Assembly: GCA_903916165.1 (NCBI GenBank)
Contig: CAIWVR010000346.1
Location: 1-30,005 of the forward strand
From: an uncultured Hyphomicrobiales bacterium
GTDB lineage: Bacteria > Pseudomonadota > Alphaproteobacteria > Rhizobiales > Beijerinckiaceae
DNA: 30,005 nucleotides
Direction of reading: 5' to 3'
In this document: piece after piece, positions 23,392-30,005 of the stretch
Numbering within the stretch: position 1 is the stretch's first letter
Layout of the letters: each line of letters begins with the position of its first letter
Position numbers and translations under genes: made by a program
The notes under the pieces: generated by a model
What the model was told of the DNA's origin: nothing
The model's database searches: none
The model's input: only the letters and a program-made list of their open reading frames with translations

Positions 23392-24459
23392 TTAATTGCC
23401 CATCTTCGGGTCAATCGCGTCCTTCAGCCGCTTGCCGGTTTCTTCCGACGTGGCGGCGAAAATCTTGATGACCTTTTCGATCGACGCCGCCGGTGCCGGG
23501 TCGATTTCAAGTTTGGCGGATTGCGCGTCCTTCAGGAATTCCGCGTCTTCGATCATCTTGTCGAAGCCTGCGCGAATGGCGGCGATGCGGTCTGCAGGAA
23601 TTCCCGGAGGGGCCACGACGGGACGCGCGGCGGATTTTTGCGCGAGGAACAGCTCCATCACCTCGCGGTCTGCCGGATTTTTCACATAGTCCATCGCCAG
23701 AGGCACATCCTGCAAGTCCGGCATCTTTTCAGTGGCAACCTGCAAGAGGACCCGGATCTTCTTGTCACGCAGGAAATCGGGCTTGCGGGTCTTCACGTTG
23801 GACCAAGACCAATCGCCCATGCCCTGCACCTCGCCGCGCTCCATAGCGAGCACCGCTTCCGTGGTACCCTTGTACCCCGAGATGATCTTGAATTTTGTAC
23901 CCAGCAGCGCATTCAACATGCGCGGCGTTGTTTCGGTGTCGATATGCGGGCCAGTGCCACCGACGAGCATTTCCTGCTGCATCACATCTTCGATTTTCAA
24001 GAACGGCGTTGCCGACCAGGCGATCACCACCGCGGTTTCCGACGAAAGATTGCCGACCCAGTTGAATTTCGACAGGTCGAAACGCACGCCCTGAGGATTG
24101 GTGAATTTCGCGGAAAAAACGCCGCGTTGCAGAAGCCCCATCGTGGTGCCATCTTTCGGCGACACGTTATAAATCTGGTTGGCGGCGGTCAGCGATCCGG
24201 CACCCGGCAAATTCTGCACGATGACGGCCGGATTGCCGGGGAGGAACCGGCCGATATGGCGTGACATCAGGCGTCCCTGCGCATCATAGCCGCCGCCGGA
24301 ATCCGCGCCGACAATGATGGTGATGCTCTTGCCGGTGTAGAAGTCGGACACGGCATCGGCGCGGACAGAGACGCTCGCCAGGCACAGGCCTGACGCCAGG
24401 CTTCCGGCGAAGAGCATGCCCCGCTGGCAGACATTCACTTGCGTGCTGTGACGAGACAT
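23392..24459 (-). CDS. TTT-type (Bug family) periplasmic solute receptor
   Basis: This 355-residue protein is a Bug/TctC-type binding protein that captures a carboxylate or related solute in the periplasm. The N-terminus carries a signal peptide (GMLFAGSLASGLCLASVSVR), cleaved around ADA. The mature protein opens with DFYTGKSITIIVGADSGGGYD, continues with RHIGRFLPGNPAVIVQNLPG and later has GTTMGLLQRG. The ATG at 24457-24459 has GGAGGA 6 nt upstream. No TctA/TctB membrane partners are in the window, so it is an orphan like most of this family. It is divergent from a Crp/Fnr regulator with a 175-bp shared region, suggesting linked control. The ligand cannot be read from sequence. Confidence 0.9.
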   Translation of the reverse strand: MSRHSTQVNVCQRGMLFAGSLASGLCLASVSVRADAVSDFYTGKSITIIVGADSGGGYDAQGRLMSRHIGRFLPGNPAVIVQNLPGAGSLTAANQIYNVSPKDGTTMGLLQRGVFSAKFTNPQGVRFDLSKFNWVGNLSSETAVVIAWSATPFLKIEDVMQQEMLVGGTGPHIDTETTPRMLNALLGTKFKIISGYKGTTEAVLAMERGEVQGMGDWSWSNVKTRKPDFLRDKKIRVLLQVATEKMPDLQDVPLAMDYVKNPADREVMELFLAQKSAARPVVAPPGIPADRIAAIRAGFDKMIEDAEFLKDAQSAKLEIDPAPAASIEKVIKIFAATSEETGKRLKDAIDPKMGN

Positions 24460-24540
24460 TCTTGTTCCTCCGGGGCACCGCTTCAGGTGCGGCTTTGCTG
24501 ACATCTTACTTCGGAACCCCGGGGGCAACAATCCTGCGGA

Positions 24541-24554
24541 CTGACGTGCATCAA
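24541..24554. promoter_or_regulatory. FNR/CRP-like half-conserved box between divergent genes
   Basis: CTGAC-GTGC-ATCAA fits the FNR/ANR pattern TTGAT-N4-ATCAA with a perfect right half and three of five in the left half. It sits between the Bug receptor gene and the Crp/Fnr gene, 82 bp from the former's ATG and 80 bp from the latter's. The likely ligand is the neighbouring regulator or another family member. This is a pattern match only. Confidence 0.4.
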
Positions 24555-24634
24555 TGCCTGCGTCACAGAACCTGCCCAAGTTGCAAGCGGGATAATGGCA
24601 TTGTTTTCAATCCGCGTTTCCCAGAGGAGTTGCT

Positions 24635-25363
24635 ATGCACGGATCAGGAATTGCGTGCACTTTTCTTGGCAAGCTTGACGCCGCGTTGCGCAAACGGCTT
24701 GAGCCCCTCCTCGATCCCGTGTCGCTGCGCACCGATCAGGTCCTGATCACACCCGATCAGCCCATCGAGCACGTCACCTTCCTGCGCAGCGGGCTCGCGA
24801 CGATTTCATGCCTGGGCGCGGGACGACAAACCTCAGTCGCCCTGGTCGGGCCGGACAGCTTCGCCGGGCATTGCCTGATGCTGGCGCGCGAGCGATCAAT
24901 CCGCCAGACGCAGATGCAGATCTCGGGCACGGGCTATCGCATGCGAGCCGCCCATATCAAGCGCATGGCGGACGAGGAACCCGCATTCAAGGTCGCATTG
25001 CTCCATTGTGTCGACGACCTGATGCAGCAATTCGCCGAAGCCGCCTTCGCCAATGCCCAATTGACCGTGGAGGCCCGCCTCGCGCGCCTGCTGCTGATGG
25101 TTGCCGATCGTCTGGACAGCAGCGACCTTCGCCTGACGCATGACCGGATTGCCCTCATGCTGGGCTGTCGCCGCGCAGGCGTGACGATGAGCCTTCACCT
25201 GCTGGAAGGTGAGCACGCCATTCGCGCCACCCGCGCCCACATCCGCCTGCTCGATCGTGCGCGCCTGCGCGACCTGGCCGGGGCGAGCTATCATGGGGCG
25301 GGACGGGAACGTTGCGAACCCATCATTCAGGCCCCCGTCGCAGCCGAATCGGCACAGCGTTAG
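24635..25363 (+). CDS. Crp/Fnr family transcriptional regulator
   Basis: This is a dimeric DNA-binding regulator with a cyclic-nucleotide-binding-type sensor domain and a winged helix. The product has 242 residues. The sensor barrel spans about residues 20-115 (LEPLLDPVSLRTDQVLITPD; VTFLRSGLATISCLGAGRQT). The long dimer helix follows (LHCVDDLMQQFAEAAFANAQ) and the HTH is RLTHDRIALMLGCRRAGVTM. The N-terminal four-cysteine cluster of true FNR is absent, so no Fe-S oxygen sensor is expected. The stabilising GELA/RS motif of CRP is also not seen, so the ligand is unknown. The ATG has GAGGAG 5 nt upstream. It is divergent from the Bug receptor. Confidence 0.92.
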   Translation: MHGSGIACTFLGKLDAALRKRLEPLLDPVSLRTDQVLITPDQPIEHVTFLRSGLATISCLGAGRQTSVALVGPDSFAGHCLMLARERSIRQTQMQISGTGYRMRAAHIKRMADEEPAFKVALLHCVDDLMQQFAEAAFANAQLTVEARLARLLLMVADRLDSSDLRLTHDRIALMLGCRRAGVTMSLHLLEGEHAIRATRAHIRLLDRARLRDLAGASYHGAGRERCEPIIQAPVAAESAQR

Positions 25364-25447
25364 GCCTGCGTGCCAGGCATGGCGCGCAGCGGGACTGGTC
25401 CGTTGCGCGCATCCGGCCGTATCCCGGCGCAACAAGAGGGCGAACGG

Positions 25448-26392
25448 ATGACGGCTGTTGCAATCATAGGGGCAGGAATGGCGGGTCTTGCCACTGCCGA
25501 ACGGCTCCGCGCGGGTGGCATGTCCTGCGTGATCTTCGAGAAAAGCCGCGGCATGGGCGGGCGCATGTCAACCCGCCGCACGGGCGACCTCCAGTTCGAC
25601 CATGGCGCACAATATTTCACGGCGCGGGGACCTGATTTCGTCACACAGGTTGCGCGCTGGCGTGAGGCCGGCGTGGTCGCGGAATGGGCACCTGGCTCCC
25701 ATGTCGGCGCGCCGGGCATGACGGCGCCTGCGCGGGCCCTGGCGAGCGGACATGTCTGCGTGACGCAGGCGCAGGTCAACGGCTTCACGCGAACGGCAGA
25801 TGGCTGGACCGTTCTGGACGACAAGGGTTCGATCAAGGCACAGGGCAATGGAGCATATGCGGCCATTGTGCTCGCCGTCCCCGCACCGCAAGCTATCCCG
25901 CTGGCCGCCCGTGCGGGCGCAGACATGCCCGAACTCGCCGGAGCGCGCTATGCGCCCTGCATTGCGCTCATGCTGGCGTTTCCTGCCGATGTCGATCCGG
26001 TCCTGCCGGACTGGAGCCGGCCGGATGATGCAGCCATCGCCTGGATCGCCGCTGATTTCACCAAGCCCGGCCGACCTCAGGCCGCGCGCACTTTTGTCGT
26101 TCACGCCCGCCCGGACTGGTCAAGAGCGCATATTGATGACCAAGCCGAGGATCTCGTGGCACCGTTGCTCGCCCGTTTTCGCGCCGTGACGGGCCTGACA
26201 GCAGAGCCGGCTTACGCCAGTGCGCATCGCTGGCGCTATGCTCTGGTTGAGCAGGAGATCGGACTGCCCTGCCTGTTCGATGCCGGCGCCAGGGTCGGTG
26301 CCTGTGGCGACTGGTGCCTTGGCCCGCGCGTCGAGGCCGCATGGGACAGCGGTTGCGCCATGGCCGACACGCTTCTGACCGCGCTCGCGTAA
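25448..26392 (+). CDS. FAD-dependent oxidoreductase, renalase-like
   Basis: This is a 314-residue FAD-binding protein of the amine-oxidase/renalase-like group. It starts MTAVAIIGAGMAGLATAERL, with the GxGxxG dinucleotide motif at residues 8-13. The second FAD-contact segment is EKSRGMGGRMSTRR (31-44), then FDHGAQYFTARG. The C-terminus holds the usual last FAD loop, GACGDWCLGPRVEAAWDSG. Members of this group in bacteria have mostly unknown substrates. The start is the ATG at 25448 with AGAGGGC upstream. The frame is open further up but without family similarity. It follows the Crp/Fnr gene by 84 bp, so they may share a transcript. Confidence 0.88.
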   Translation: MTAVAIIGAGMAGLATAERLRAGGMSCVIFEKSRGMGGRMSTRRTGDLQFDHGAQYFTARGPDFVTQVARWREAGVVAEWAPGSHVGAPGMTAPARALASGHVCVTQAQVNGFTRTADGWTVLDDKGSIKAQGNGAYAAIVLAVPAPQAIPLAARAGADMPELAGARYAPCIALMLAFPADVDPVLPDWSRPDDAAIAWIAADFTKPGRPQAARTFVVHARPDWSRAHIDDQAEDLVAPLLARFRAVTGLTAEPAYASAHRWRYALVEQEIGLPCLFDAGARVGACGDWCLGPRVEAAWDSGCAMADTLLTALA

Positions 26393-26404
26393 GGCCCCTC
26401 TCCC

Positions 26405-26504
26405 GCAGGAGCTTTGCTGCTGCCAGATAGGTGTGGGAAGGGGAGGCTGGATCCACACCGGCAAGGCGCACGGCACCGAACTGGACCATGCGGCAAACCG
26501 CATG
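26405..26504. terminator. two hairpins between convergent genes
   Basis: GCAGGAGC-TTT-GCTGCTGC (26405-26423) has 7 of 8 pairs and lies just after the oxidoreductase stop. CATGCGG-CAAA-CCGCATG (26487-26504) is a perfect 7-bp hairpin. The 171-bp gap separates convergent genes. No T run follows either, so termination is only inferred. The first is embedded in a 'cccctctccc...gggaaggggagg' frame like the RIME-like element at 2361-2495. Confidence 0.35.
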
Positions 26505-26563
26505 ATTCGCAGCCAACAGGGGAGTGGACAGAGCGACGCTCGTCCGCTCCGCTGGCCACCTGC

Positions 26564-27085
26564 TCAGTCGACGTTGAGGCTGGCCCGCGTTTCGCGCGCG
26601 AGTTCATCAAGTTTGAGCGGCGCATCACCGAGCCGGTCCATGATCTCGGTCGACAAATAGACAAGCCATTGGCGCGCCAGTTCGGCGTCGCGTGTCTTCA
26701 GTTCGAGATCCGCACGGCACGAGGTGAGCTTGCCCTGCAATTCGAGCACGCGCCCCTGAAATTCGGCCGTTACCTCGTCCATACGCGTCTGCAGGGAAAC
26801 AACCTTGGCTTGCAACTCCGCGGCACGCAAATGCGCGCCGTCCGCTTCGCTCTTGTGCTTCTCAATGACCTTGCGCGCTTCAGCCTCAATGACCTTGTTG
26901 CGACGCGCCATTTCCGCAATCGTATCGGCCGCGCGTGTGACCACATCTGTTGTCTGCTGAAGTTCGCGATCTGAAATCAGCTGCCGCGATTCGGCTACAC
27001 GCTTGGGTTCGAAATTGACGCGCAGCTTCTCTCCCGAATCGCCTGCGCGTTCGCCCTGCGCCGGTTTCAAAAGATGAGCAATCAC
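26564..27085 (-). CDS. coiled-coil protein of unknown function
   Basis: I do not recognise a family. The 173-residue product, from a GTG at 27083-27085 preceded by a GAGGGGG run, is soluble and highly charged with no signal peptide. Residues 40-145 look like a long coiled coil (ELQQTTDVVTRAADTIAEMA; AEARKVIEKHKSEADGAHLR; AAELQAKVVSLQTRMDEVTA; LELQGKLTSCRADLELKTRD). The C-terminus (LVYLSTEIMDRLGDAPLKLD) is a short amphipathic end. The clean frame and base use support a real gene. The 5' neighbourhood (27086-27301) has no gene. It could be a scaffold or a cell-envelope or chromosome-associated factor; nothing in the sequence decides. Confidence 0.75.
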   Translation of the reverse strand: MIAHLLKPAQGERAGDSGEKLRVNFEPKRVAESRQLISDRELQQTTDVVTRAADTIAEMARRNKVIEAEARKVIEKHKSEADGAHLRAAELQAKVVSLQTRMDEVTAEFQGRVLELQGKLTSCRADLELKTRDAELARQWLVYLSTEIMDRLGDAPLKLDELARETRASLNVD

Positions 27086-27301
27086 TGGACCCCCTCACCG
27101 CTGACGCGGACCTCACAAATCAACGCCAGAACGTAACTGATTCTGAATCAAATTGAGCCCATCCCTCCAGAAGCCCACAGAAATAATTTCACGGTGCCAT
27201 CATGTGAGCACCAAAAGACGTCACTGGGTGCAGCAATCACCCGGCCAAAGCAGAACAGGCATCAACTCGCGGGTCGCGCTCCTGCAATACGGATGGACGA
27301 T

Positions 27302-27451
27302 TTAACGCTTCGATACGCTCTTTAAACTCATCGCCAATCGTCTTTTTTCAGGATTCATTTTGAGTCGCCGTGCCGGTTCTTCGATTTCGGGACGCGCGTC
27401 CTCGGCTTCCGCAAGGTCATACGGCACACCTTGCGCTGCGACAGCTTTCAT
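27302..27451 (-). CDS. possible small ORF, overlaps the upstream small ORF by ATGA
   Basis: The 49-residue reading frame starts at ATG 27449-27451 (MKAVAAQGVPYDLAEAEDAR) and is hydrophilic, acidic in the middle and basic at the end (MSLKSVSKR). Its start overlaps the stop of the next small frame as ATGA, the pattern of translational coupling. No Shine-Dalgarno sequence precedes it. No family is recognised. The overlap could be chance. Confidence 0.35.
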   Translation of the reverse strand: MKAVAAQGVPYDLAEAEDARPEIEEPARRLKMNPEKRRLAMSLKSVSKR

Positions 27452-27612
27452 CGCGCGGGTTTCGCGATGGAGGCCCGTGGGCCCAGTCGCGCTGAAAGAT
27501 CCGCCCGGTTGCAGCCAGCCTGCGGATGCAGGGACAGCGCCCAACCGATCGCCAGACTGGCTGCACCAAAAGGTGTGGACCGCCCGGTTTTCCTGACAAA
27601 GTCGTTTTTCAT
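27448..27612 (-). CDS. possible small ORF upstream of the overlapping one
   Basis: This 54-residue frame starts at ATG 27610-27612 (MKNDFVRKTGRSTPFGAASL) and ends IAKPAR. It has a short hydrophobic stretch (AASLAIGWALSLH) and is basic overall. A G-rich GGGGGGAA stretch lies 12 nt before the ATG, too far for an ideal ribosome site. It is divergent from the small membrane protein at 27741. I cannot assign a family, and it may not be a gene. Confidence 0.3.
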   Translation of the reverse strand: MKNDFVRKTGRSTPFGAASLAIGWALSLHPQAGCNRADLSARLGPRASIAKPAR

Positions 27613-27740
27613 GTTATGTCTGTTCCCCCCTGCGGCGACAATCGGGCGAGCAGAGCGACAGGGCCGCCAGGCTACGGCAGCCTGAACCTTTGCACAGCGC
27701 ACGTGTTTTGCACGCAGGATAAGAGAACCGGAGCGGACAA

Positions 27741-27884
27741 TGGTGGAGTTCTTGCGTTTTTATTTCATGTCGGGCGTCTACATCGCCGGCGGCGTGCTGG
27801 CCTGTTCGGCCATTGTCGCGATCGTCGAGAAACTGATCGGCATCGATCAGCGTCCGCTCTATCTGATCCGCATGGACAAGTGAT
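27741..27884 (+). CDS. small single-pass membrane protein, 47 residues
   Basis: The frame starts at ATG 27741 (MVEFLRFYFMSGVYIAGGVL), with a GGAG Shine-Dalgarno sequence 6 nt upstream, and ends YLIRMDK. One hydrophobic helix covers residues 12-29, followed by a charged tail (EKLIGIDQRPLYLIRMDK). No family is recognised. Two signs support a real gene: a good ribosome site, and a 10-bp perfect terminator stem beginning 8 bp after the stop. It is short enough to be missed by automated calling. A role as an accessory subunit or regulator of a larger membrane complex is possible but not shown. Confidence 0.7.
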
Positions 27885-27891
27885 CGGCGAT

Positions 27892-27922
27892 CCCGGCAGG
27901 CTTGCTCAGACCGCCTGCCGGG
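27892..27922 (+). terminator. terminator of the 47-residue protein gene
   Basis: CCCGGCAGGC (27892-27901) and GCCTGCCGGG (27913-27922) pair perfectly over 10 bp with an 11-nt loop. TT-rich sequence (TTCCATCGTTTCG) follows but not a strong T run. It is 8 bp downstream of the small ORF's stop. Confidence 0.6.
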
Positions 27923-28009
27923 GTTCCATCGTTTCGCCTTGACGTGATGCCGGGCTGCGGCATGGCCGCCTGGCTCAGGCGTGAAGACAGCAATAACCCA
28001 TGATTTGAT

Positions 28010-28086
28010 TGGCGACCCCAGCAGGGCTCGAACCTGCGACCTGCCGCTTAGAAGGCGGCTGCTCTATCCAGCTGAGCTATGGGGCC
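28010..28086 (-). tRNA. tRNA-Arg (anticodon TCT)
   Basis: The 77-nt sequence folds as a cloverleaf on the minus strand. The acceptor arm is GGCCCCA/TGGGGTC (one G-U), the D arm starts TAGCTCAGCTGGATAGAGCA, the anticodon loop is CTTCTAA with anticodon TCT, and the T arm has GGTTCGAGCC. CCA is encoded at the 3' end. It decodes AGA. It starts 18 bp after the NDUFS4-like gene's stop and is likely on its transcript. Confidence 0.97.
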
Positions 28087-28104
28087 GAGGCATCGATGAG
28101 ACGC

Positions 28105-28407
28105 TCAGTGCGTCCACTGGCCGATGCGACTGGTCTTGAAATTATCGGCATAAGCCATCACCCGGCGGGTGGTCGGGTGCGGTTCCTCGACGCGATAGGA
28201 AATGCCCTCGCGCTCGGCATAGGCAACCGCTTCCTCACGGGTCGCAAACCACAGCTTGACCTGGCTTGACGTGTCGGTCGAACTCGTCCAGCCCATCAGA
28301 GGCTCGATGGACCTGCCCGCAGGCGCATATTCCAGCAGCCAGGCCTTGGCGCGCGCCGCGCCGGACTGGGTGGCGCTTTTCGCCGGACGAGAGATACGTG
28401 CCGTCAT
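28105..28407 (-). CDS. NADH dehydrogenase complex I subunit, NDUFS4-like
   Basis: This 100-residue protein matches the 'ETC complex I subunit conserved region' (NDUFS4) family. In alphaproteobacteria and mitochondria it is a supernumerary subunit on the hydrophilic arm of NADH:quinone oxidoreductase. It starts [20 protein letters not shown], with the family core [19 protein letters not shown], followed by [20 protein letters not shown] and the Tyr-rich [20 protein letters not shown]. It has no cysteines and no membrane segment. It stands alone, far from any nuo operon. tRNA-Arg follows 18 bp downstream, and tRNA-Pro lies 95 bp upstream. Confidence 0.93.
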   Translation of the reverse strand: MTARISRPAKSATQSGAARAKAWLLEYAPAGRSIEPLMGWTSSTDTSSQVKLWFATREEAVAYAEREGISYRVEEPHPTTRRVMAYADNFKTSRIGQWTH

Positions 28408-28502
28408 GTCAGTCCCGCTCGATACTCAAGAGTGCTGTGCGATGCGTCGTTCCTAGCCTGAAGCCGGGATTCTGCCAAGCCCGCGTGCAGGAAGCTGACG
28501 AT

Positions 28503-28579
28503 TGGTCGGGGCAGCAAGATTCGAACTTGCGACCCTCTGCTCCCAAAGCAGATGCGCTACCAGGCTGCGCTATACCCCG
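28503..28579 (-). tRNA. tRNA-Pro (anticodon TGG)
   Basis: The 77-nt sequence folds as a cloverleaf on the minus strand. The acceptor arm is CGGGGTA/TGCCCCG with one T-G pair, the D arm holds TAGCGCAGCCTGGTAGCGCA, and the anticodon loop TTTGGGA gives TGG. The T arm has AAGTTCGAATCTT. CCA is encoded. It decodes CCA and probably CCG/CCU proline codons by wobble. It lies between the NDUFS4-like gene and a secreted small protein, all on the same strand. Confidence 0.97.
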
Positions 28580-28741
28580 ATGGCGTGACACATAACCCAT
28601 TTGATCCCGTCCGCCAACCAGCACGATGACGGATCGACGCACGAAAGCCCGATTGAACATGGGAAAGCATGTCACTTTCCGCGCAATCCGCGTTCCCCGA
28701 TGCGCATGGACGCTGGCGCAACTGCCGGTCCATCCAACCAC

Positions 28742-29047
28742 TCAGTACCGAAAGTCATCGTCGACGCGCGCACAGAGATAGCCGACGAAGCACTGGCGCA
28801 TGTCGCCAGTGGCGACCCAGGCTGGCTTGGTGATCTCATCGCGCTGGCAAAACCCCTGCGTGGCGACGTAGCGGTCGTAAATATCGGGGCCACTGCCAAG
28901 AACCACCGCACCCCGGGTCGAGACGAGACTGCGCGCCGCGGCGCAGGACATGCGCAAGCTGTCAGGGCGGCCCTGCGCCTGTGCCAGACCCGTCAAGGCG
29001 GCACCGGACACACAGGCCGCCAAAAACACTGCCAAGCCTCTTTTCAC
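28742..29047 (-). CDS. small exported cysteine-containing protein of unknown function
   Basis: I recognise no named family. The best start is a GTG at 29045-29047, with GGAG 6 nt upstream, giving 101 residues; the frame stays open for 51 more codons without signs of coding. The N-terminus is a signal peptide (LAVFLAACVSGAALTGLAQA, cleaved near residue 24). The mature ~77 residues hold four cysteines (35, 67, 86, 92), enough for two disulfides, in RMSCAAARSLVSTRGAVVLG, YVATQGFCQRDE and DMRQCFVGYLCARVD. It should be periplasmic or secreted. The 162 bp to tRNA-Pro hold nothing I can support. Function is unknown. Confidence 0.75.
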   Translation of the reverse strand: MKRGLAVFLAACVSGAALTGLAQAQGRPDSLRMSCAAARSLVSTRGAVVLGSGPDIYDRYVATQGFCQRDEITKPAWVATGDMRQCFVGYLCARVDDDFRY

Positions 29048-29269
29048 GTGACTCTCCAGCAGCACATTTCGAAAGAAGGACCAAAAATACCAGCAGATCC
29101 CCGGCGAGAGCCTCAAGACCATGACCATGATGATGCTTTTTGTGGCGCATTTCCAGATCGATTCATCCAACCGTTGGAAGACCGCGGATTTACAACTCAT
29201 GATCGAGACAGATGTGCGTGATCGATCTGTCGGAGAAAGATCACGGCGACGCGCAAAACGGCAAGGACG

Positions 29270-29776
29270 TCAGCGGAATATGGAATGGCGCAGGCGGTCG
29301 CCCGCCTTGAGCCCGATCCGACGCGCCGAGCCGGCGTTGAGCTCAAGAACGGCATAGGCCGGAGCACCGGAGGGAATGATGCGTTCCGACAGAGGCTCGG
29401 TGTTTTCGGCCACGTTGATCACGCGACCCGAACGGTCGACAAACACCATGTCGAGAGACAGATAGGTGTTCTTCATCCACATCGAAACCGGCTCTTCACG
29501 CTTGAAATCAAACAACATTCCGCGATCCTGCGGCATCGAGCGGCGATACATGAGGCCACGCGCCCGCTGGCTGTCGTCGCGCATCACCTCGACGGAAAAT
29601 TGGTGCGATCCTGACGCTGTCACAATCTCCAGCGCCTCGAGCGCCGTTTCGACGGCCGCAGAAGAGCCCTGGGCGAAAGCGCGCGCTGGTGCCAGGGCCA
29701 GAGCCATGCCGAGACCGAGCGCGAGCACGGCGACAATGCAAGAAGCGCGAAAGGACGTTTGAAGGCTGAAGCGCAT
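29270..29776 (-). CDS. DUF192 family exported protein
   Basis: This 168-residue product belongs to DUF192, small beta-rich proteins of unknown role. The ATG at 29774-29776 has GAGG 5 nt upstream (MRFSLQTSFRASCIVAVLAL). The N-terminus is a signal peptide ending near AFA. The family core is ARGLMYRRSMPQDRGMLFDF, VSMWMKNTYLSLDMVFVDRS and ENTEPLSERIIPSGAPAYAV, ending GLKAGDRLRH. The longer open frame upstream to 29944 mirrors the cold-shock gene and is not coding. It lies 73 bp after the cold-shock gene in the same direction, a pairing I recall from other Hyphomicrobiales. The 222 bp downstream of it (29048-29269) show no gene. Confidence 0.93.
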   Translation of the reverse strand: MRFSLQTSFRASCIVAVLALGLGMALALAPARAFAQGSSAAVETALEALEIVTASGSHQFSVEVMRDDSQRARGLMYRRSMPQDRGMLFDFKREEPVSMWMKNTYLSLDMVFVDRSGRVINVAENTEPLSERIIPSGAPAYAVLELNAGSARRIGLKAGDRLRHSIFR

Positions 29777-29849
29777 ATCTACCTCGCGGCCATTGAGAAC
29801 CGCGGAACCATGCAGCGCGACGGGCGAAGGATCAAGCCCGCGCGCGCCC

Positions 29850-30005
29850 TCAGTGGGACAGAGGCAGCGAGGTTTCGAGAGGACGAATTTCGGCAGCCAT
29901 GAGGCCTTTTGGACCATTGCCAAAGCGCACCAGCAAACCATCACCCGGCTTCACATCCATGATGCCGAAACGACGCAACGTCTCCATATGGATGAAGATG
30001 TCCTC
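29850..30005 (-). CDS. cold-shock domain protein, C-terminal part
   Basis: The window ends inside this gene; 51 residues and the stop are visible. EDIFIHMETLRRFGIMDVKP corresponds to the RNP2 strand region of a cold-shock domain. It is followed by GDGLLVRFGNGPKGLMAAEI, the end of the RNA-binding OB fold. The METLRR variant and the tail ETSLPLSH resemble the second domain of the two-domain CspA-like proteins of Hyphomicrobiales. It probably binds single-stranded RNA or DNA. The start lies outside, so length cannot be given. Confidence 0.85.
   Translation of the reverse strand, partial: EDIFIHMETLRRFGIMDVKPGDGLLVRFGNGPKGLMAAEIRPLETSLPLSH

Noticed and set aside
23148..23414. An 88-codon frame containing CERSEAIQ and LLRFARND
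   Set aside because: It is the spurious translation of the dispersed repeat cluster, not a gene.
24635..25363. True FNR oxygen sensor
   Set aside because: The four-cysteine cluster needed for the iron-sulfur centre is absent.
28010..28579. Integrated element at tRNA-Arg or tRNA-Pro
   Set aside because: No integrase, no repeated tRNA 3' ends and no change in gene type around the tRNAs.

Overview
The window reads as chromosomal DNA of an alphaproteobacterium, most likely of the Hyphomicrobiales (Rhizobiales). The grounds are high GC, heptad-free compact housekeeping clusters of that group (rplM-rpsI beside a PaaI-type thioesterase, a CoA-binding protein and metY; ctaA beside a DUF2842 gene; an NDUFS4-like complex I subunit between tRNA-Arg and tRNA-Pro; a cold-shock protein beside a DUF192 protein), RIME-like palindromic mosaics, and a cluster of the dispersed 'GTCATTGCGAG...GAAGCAATCC' repeats. 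I cannot name the genus. There is no phage, transposase, integrase or CRISPR array.

Layout. 1-5.4 kb: the ribosomal operon rplM-rpsI (minus strand, with a good promoter and a strong terminator), a thioesterase, a CoA-binding protein, then a two-gene sbtA-sbtB bicarbonate uptake module and metY. 5.4-8.8 kb: ctaA (heme A synthase), DUF2842, a protein shaped like the kinase domain of polysaccharide tyrosine autokinases but lacking its Walker motifs, a DUF423 membrane protein and a lone receiver-domain protein. 8.8-13.5 kb: an RND efflux operon (adaptor plus pump, no outer-membrane channel) behind a long regulatory region. 13.5-19.5 kb: a secreted histidine phosphatase, an unknown protein, an AsmA protein and a potG-potH-potI polyamine-type ABC transporter without a binding protein. 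19.5-23.4 kb: folD, ndk, a 4 x 24-bp perfect tandem repeat, an ABC-F ATPase of YheS type, and the dispersed-repeat cluster. 23.4-26.4 kb: an orphan TTT-type solute receptor, a divergent Crp/Fnr regulator with an FNR-like box in between, and a renalase-like FAD oxidoreductase. 26.4-30 kb: a coiled-coil protein, small ORFs, a 47-residue membrane protein with its own terminator, two tRNAs, the NDUFS4-like subunit, a secreted cysteine-bearing small protein, a DUF192 protein and the end of a cold-shock protein.

How the parts fit. Most genes are housekeeping: translation, C1/folate, nucleotide, methionine and respiratory-chain functions. The accessory content is transport: bicarbonate (sbtAB), drug efflux (RND), polyamine-type uptake (potGHI) and an orphan carboxylate-type receptor. 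The most unusual items are sbtAB inside a conserved housekeeping neighbourhood, with an SbtB lacking the C-terminal cysteine pair of the cyanobacterial protein; the Walker-less tyrosine-kinase-like protein; the tandem repeat squeezed between the divergent ndk and ABC-F genes; a Gly/Ser-rich insert in the RND pump; and the short membrane protein gene at 27741-27884. I did not find a clear new multi-gene system such as a defence island or biosynthetic cluster.
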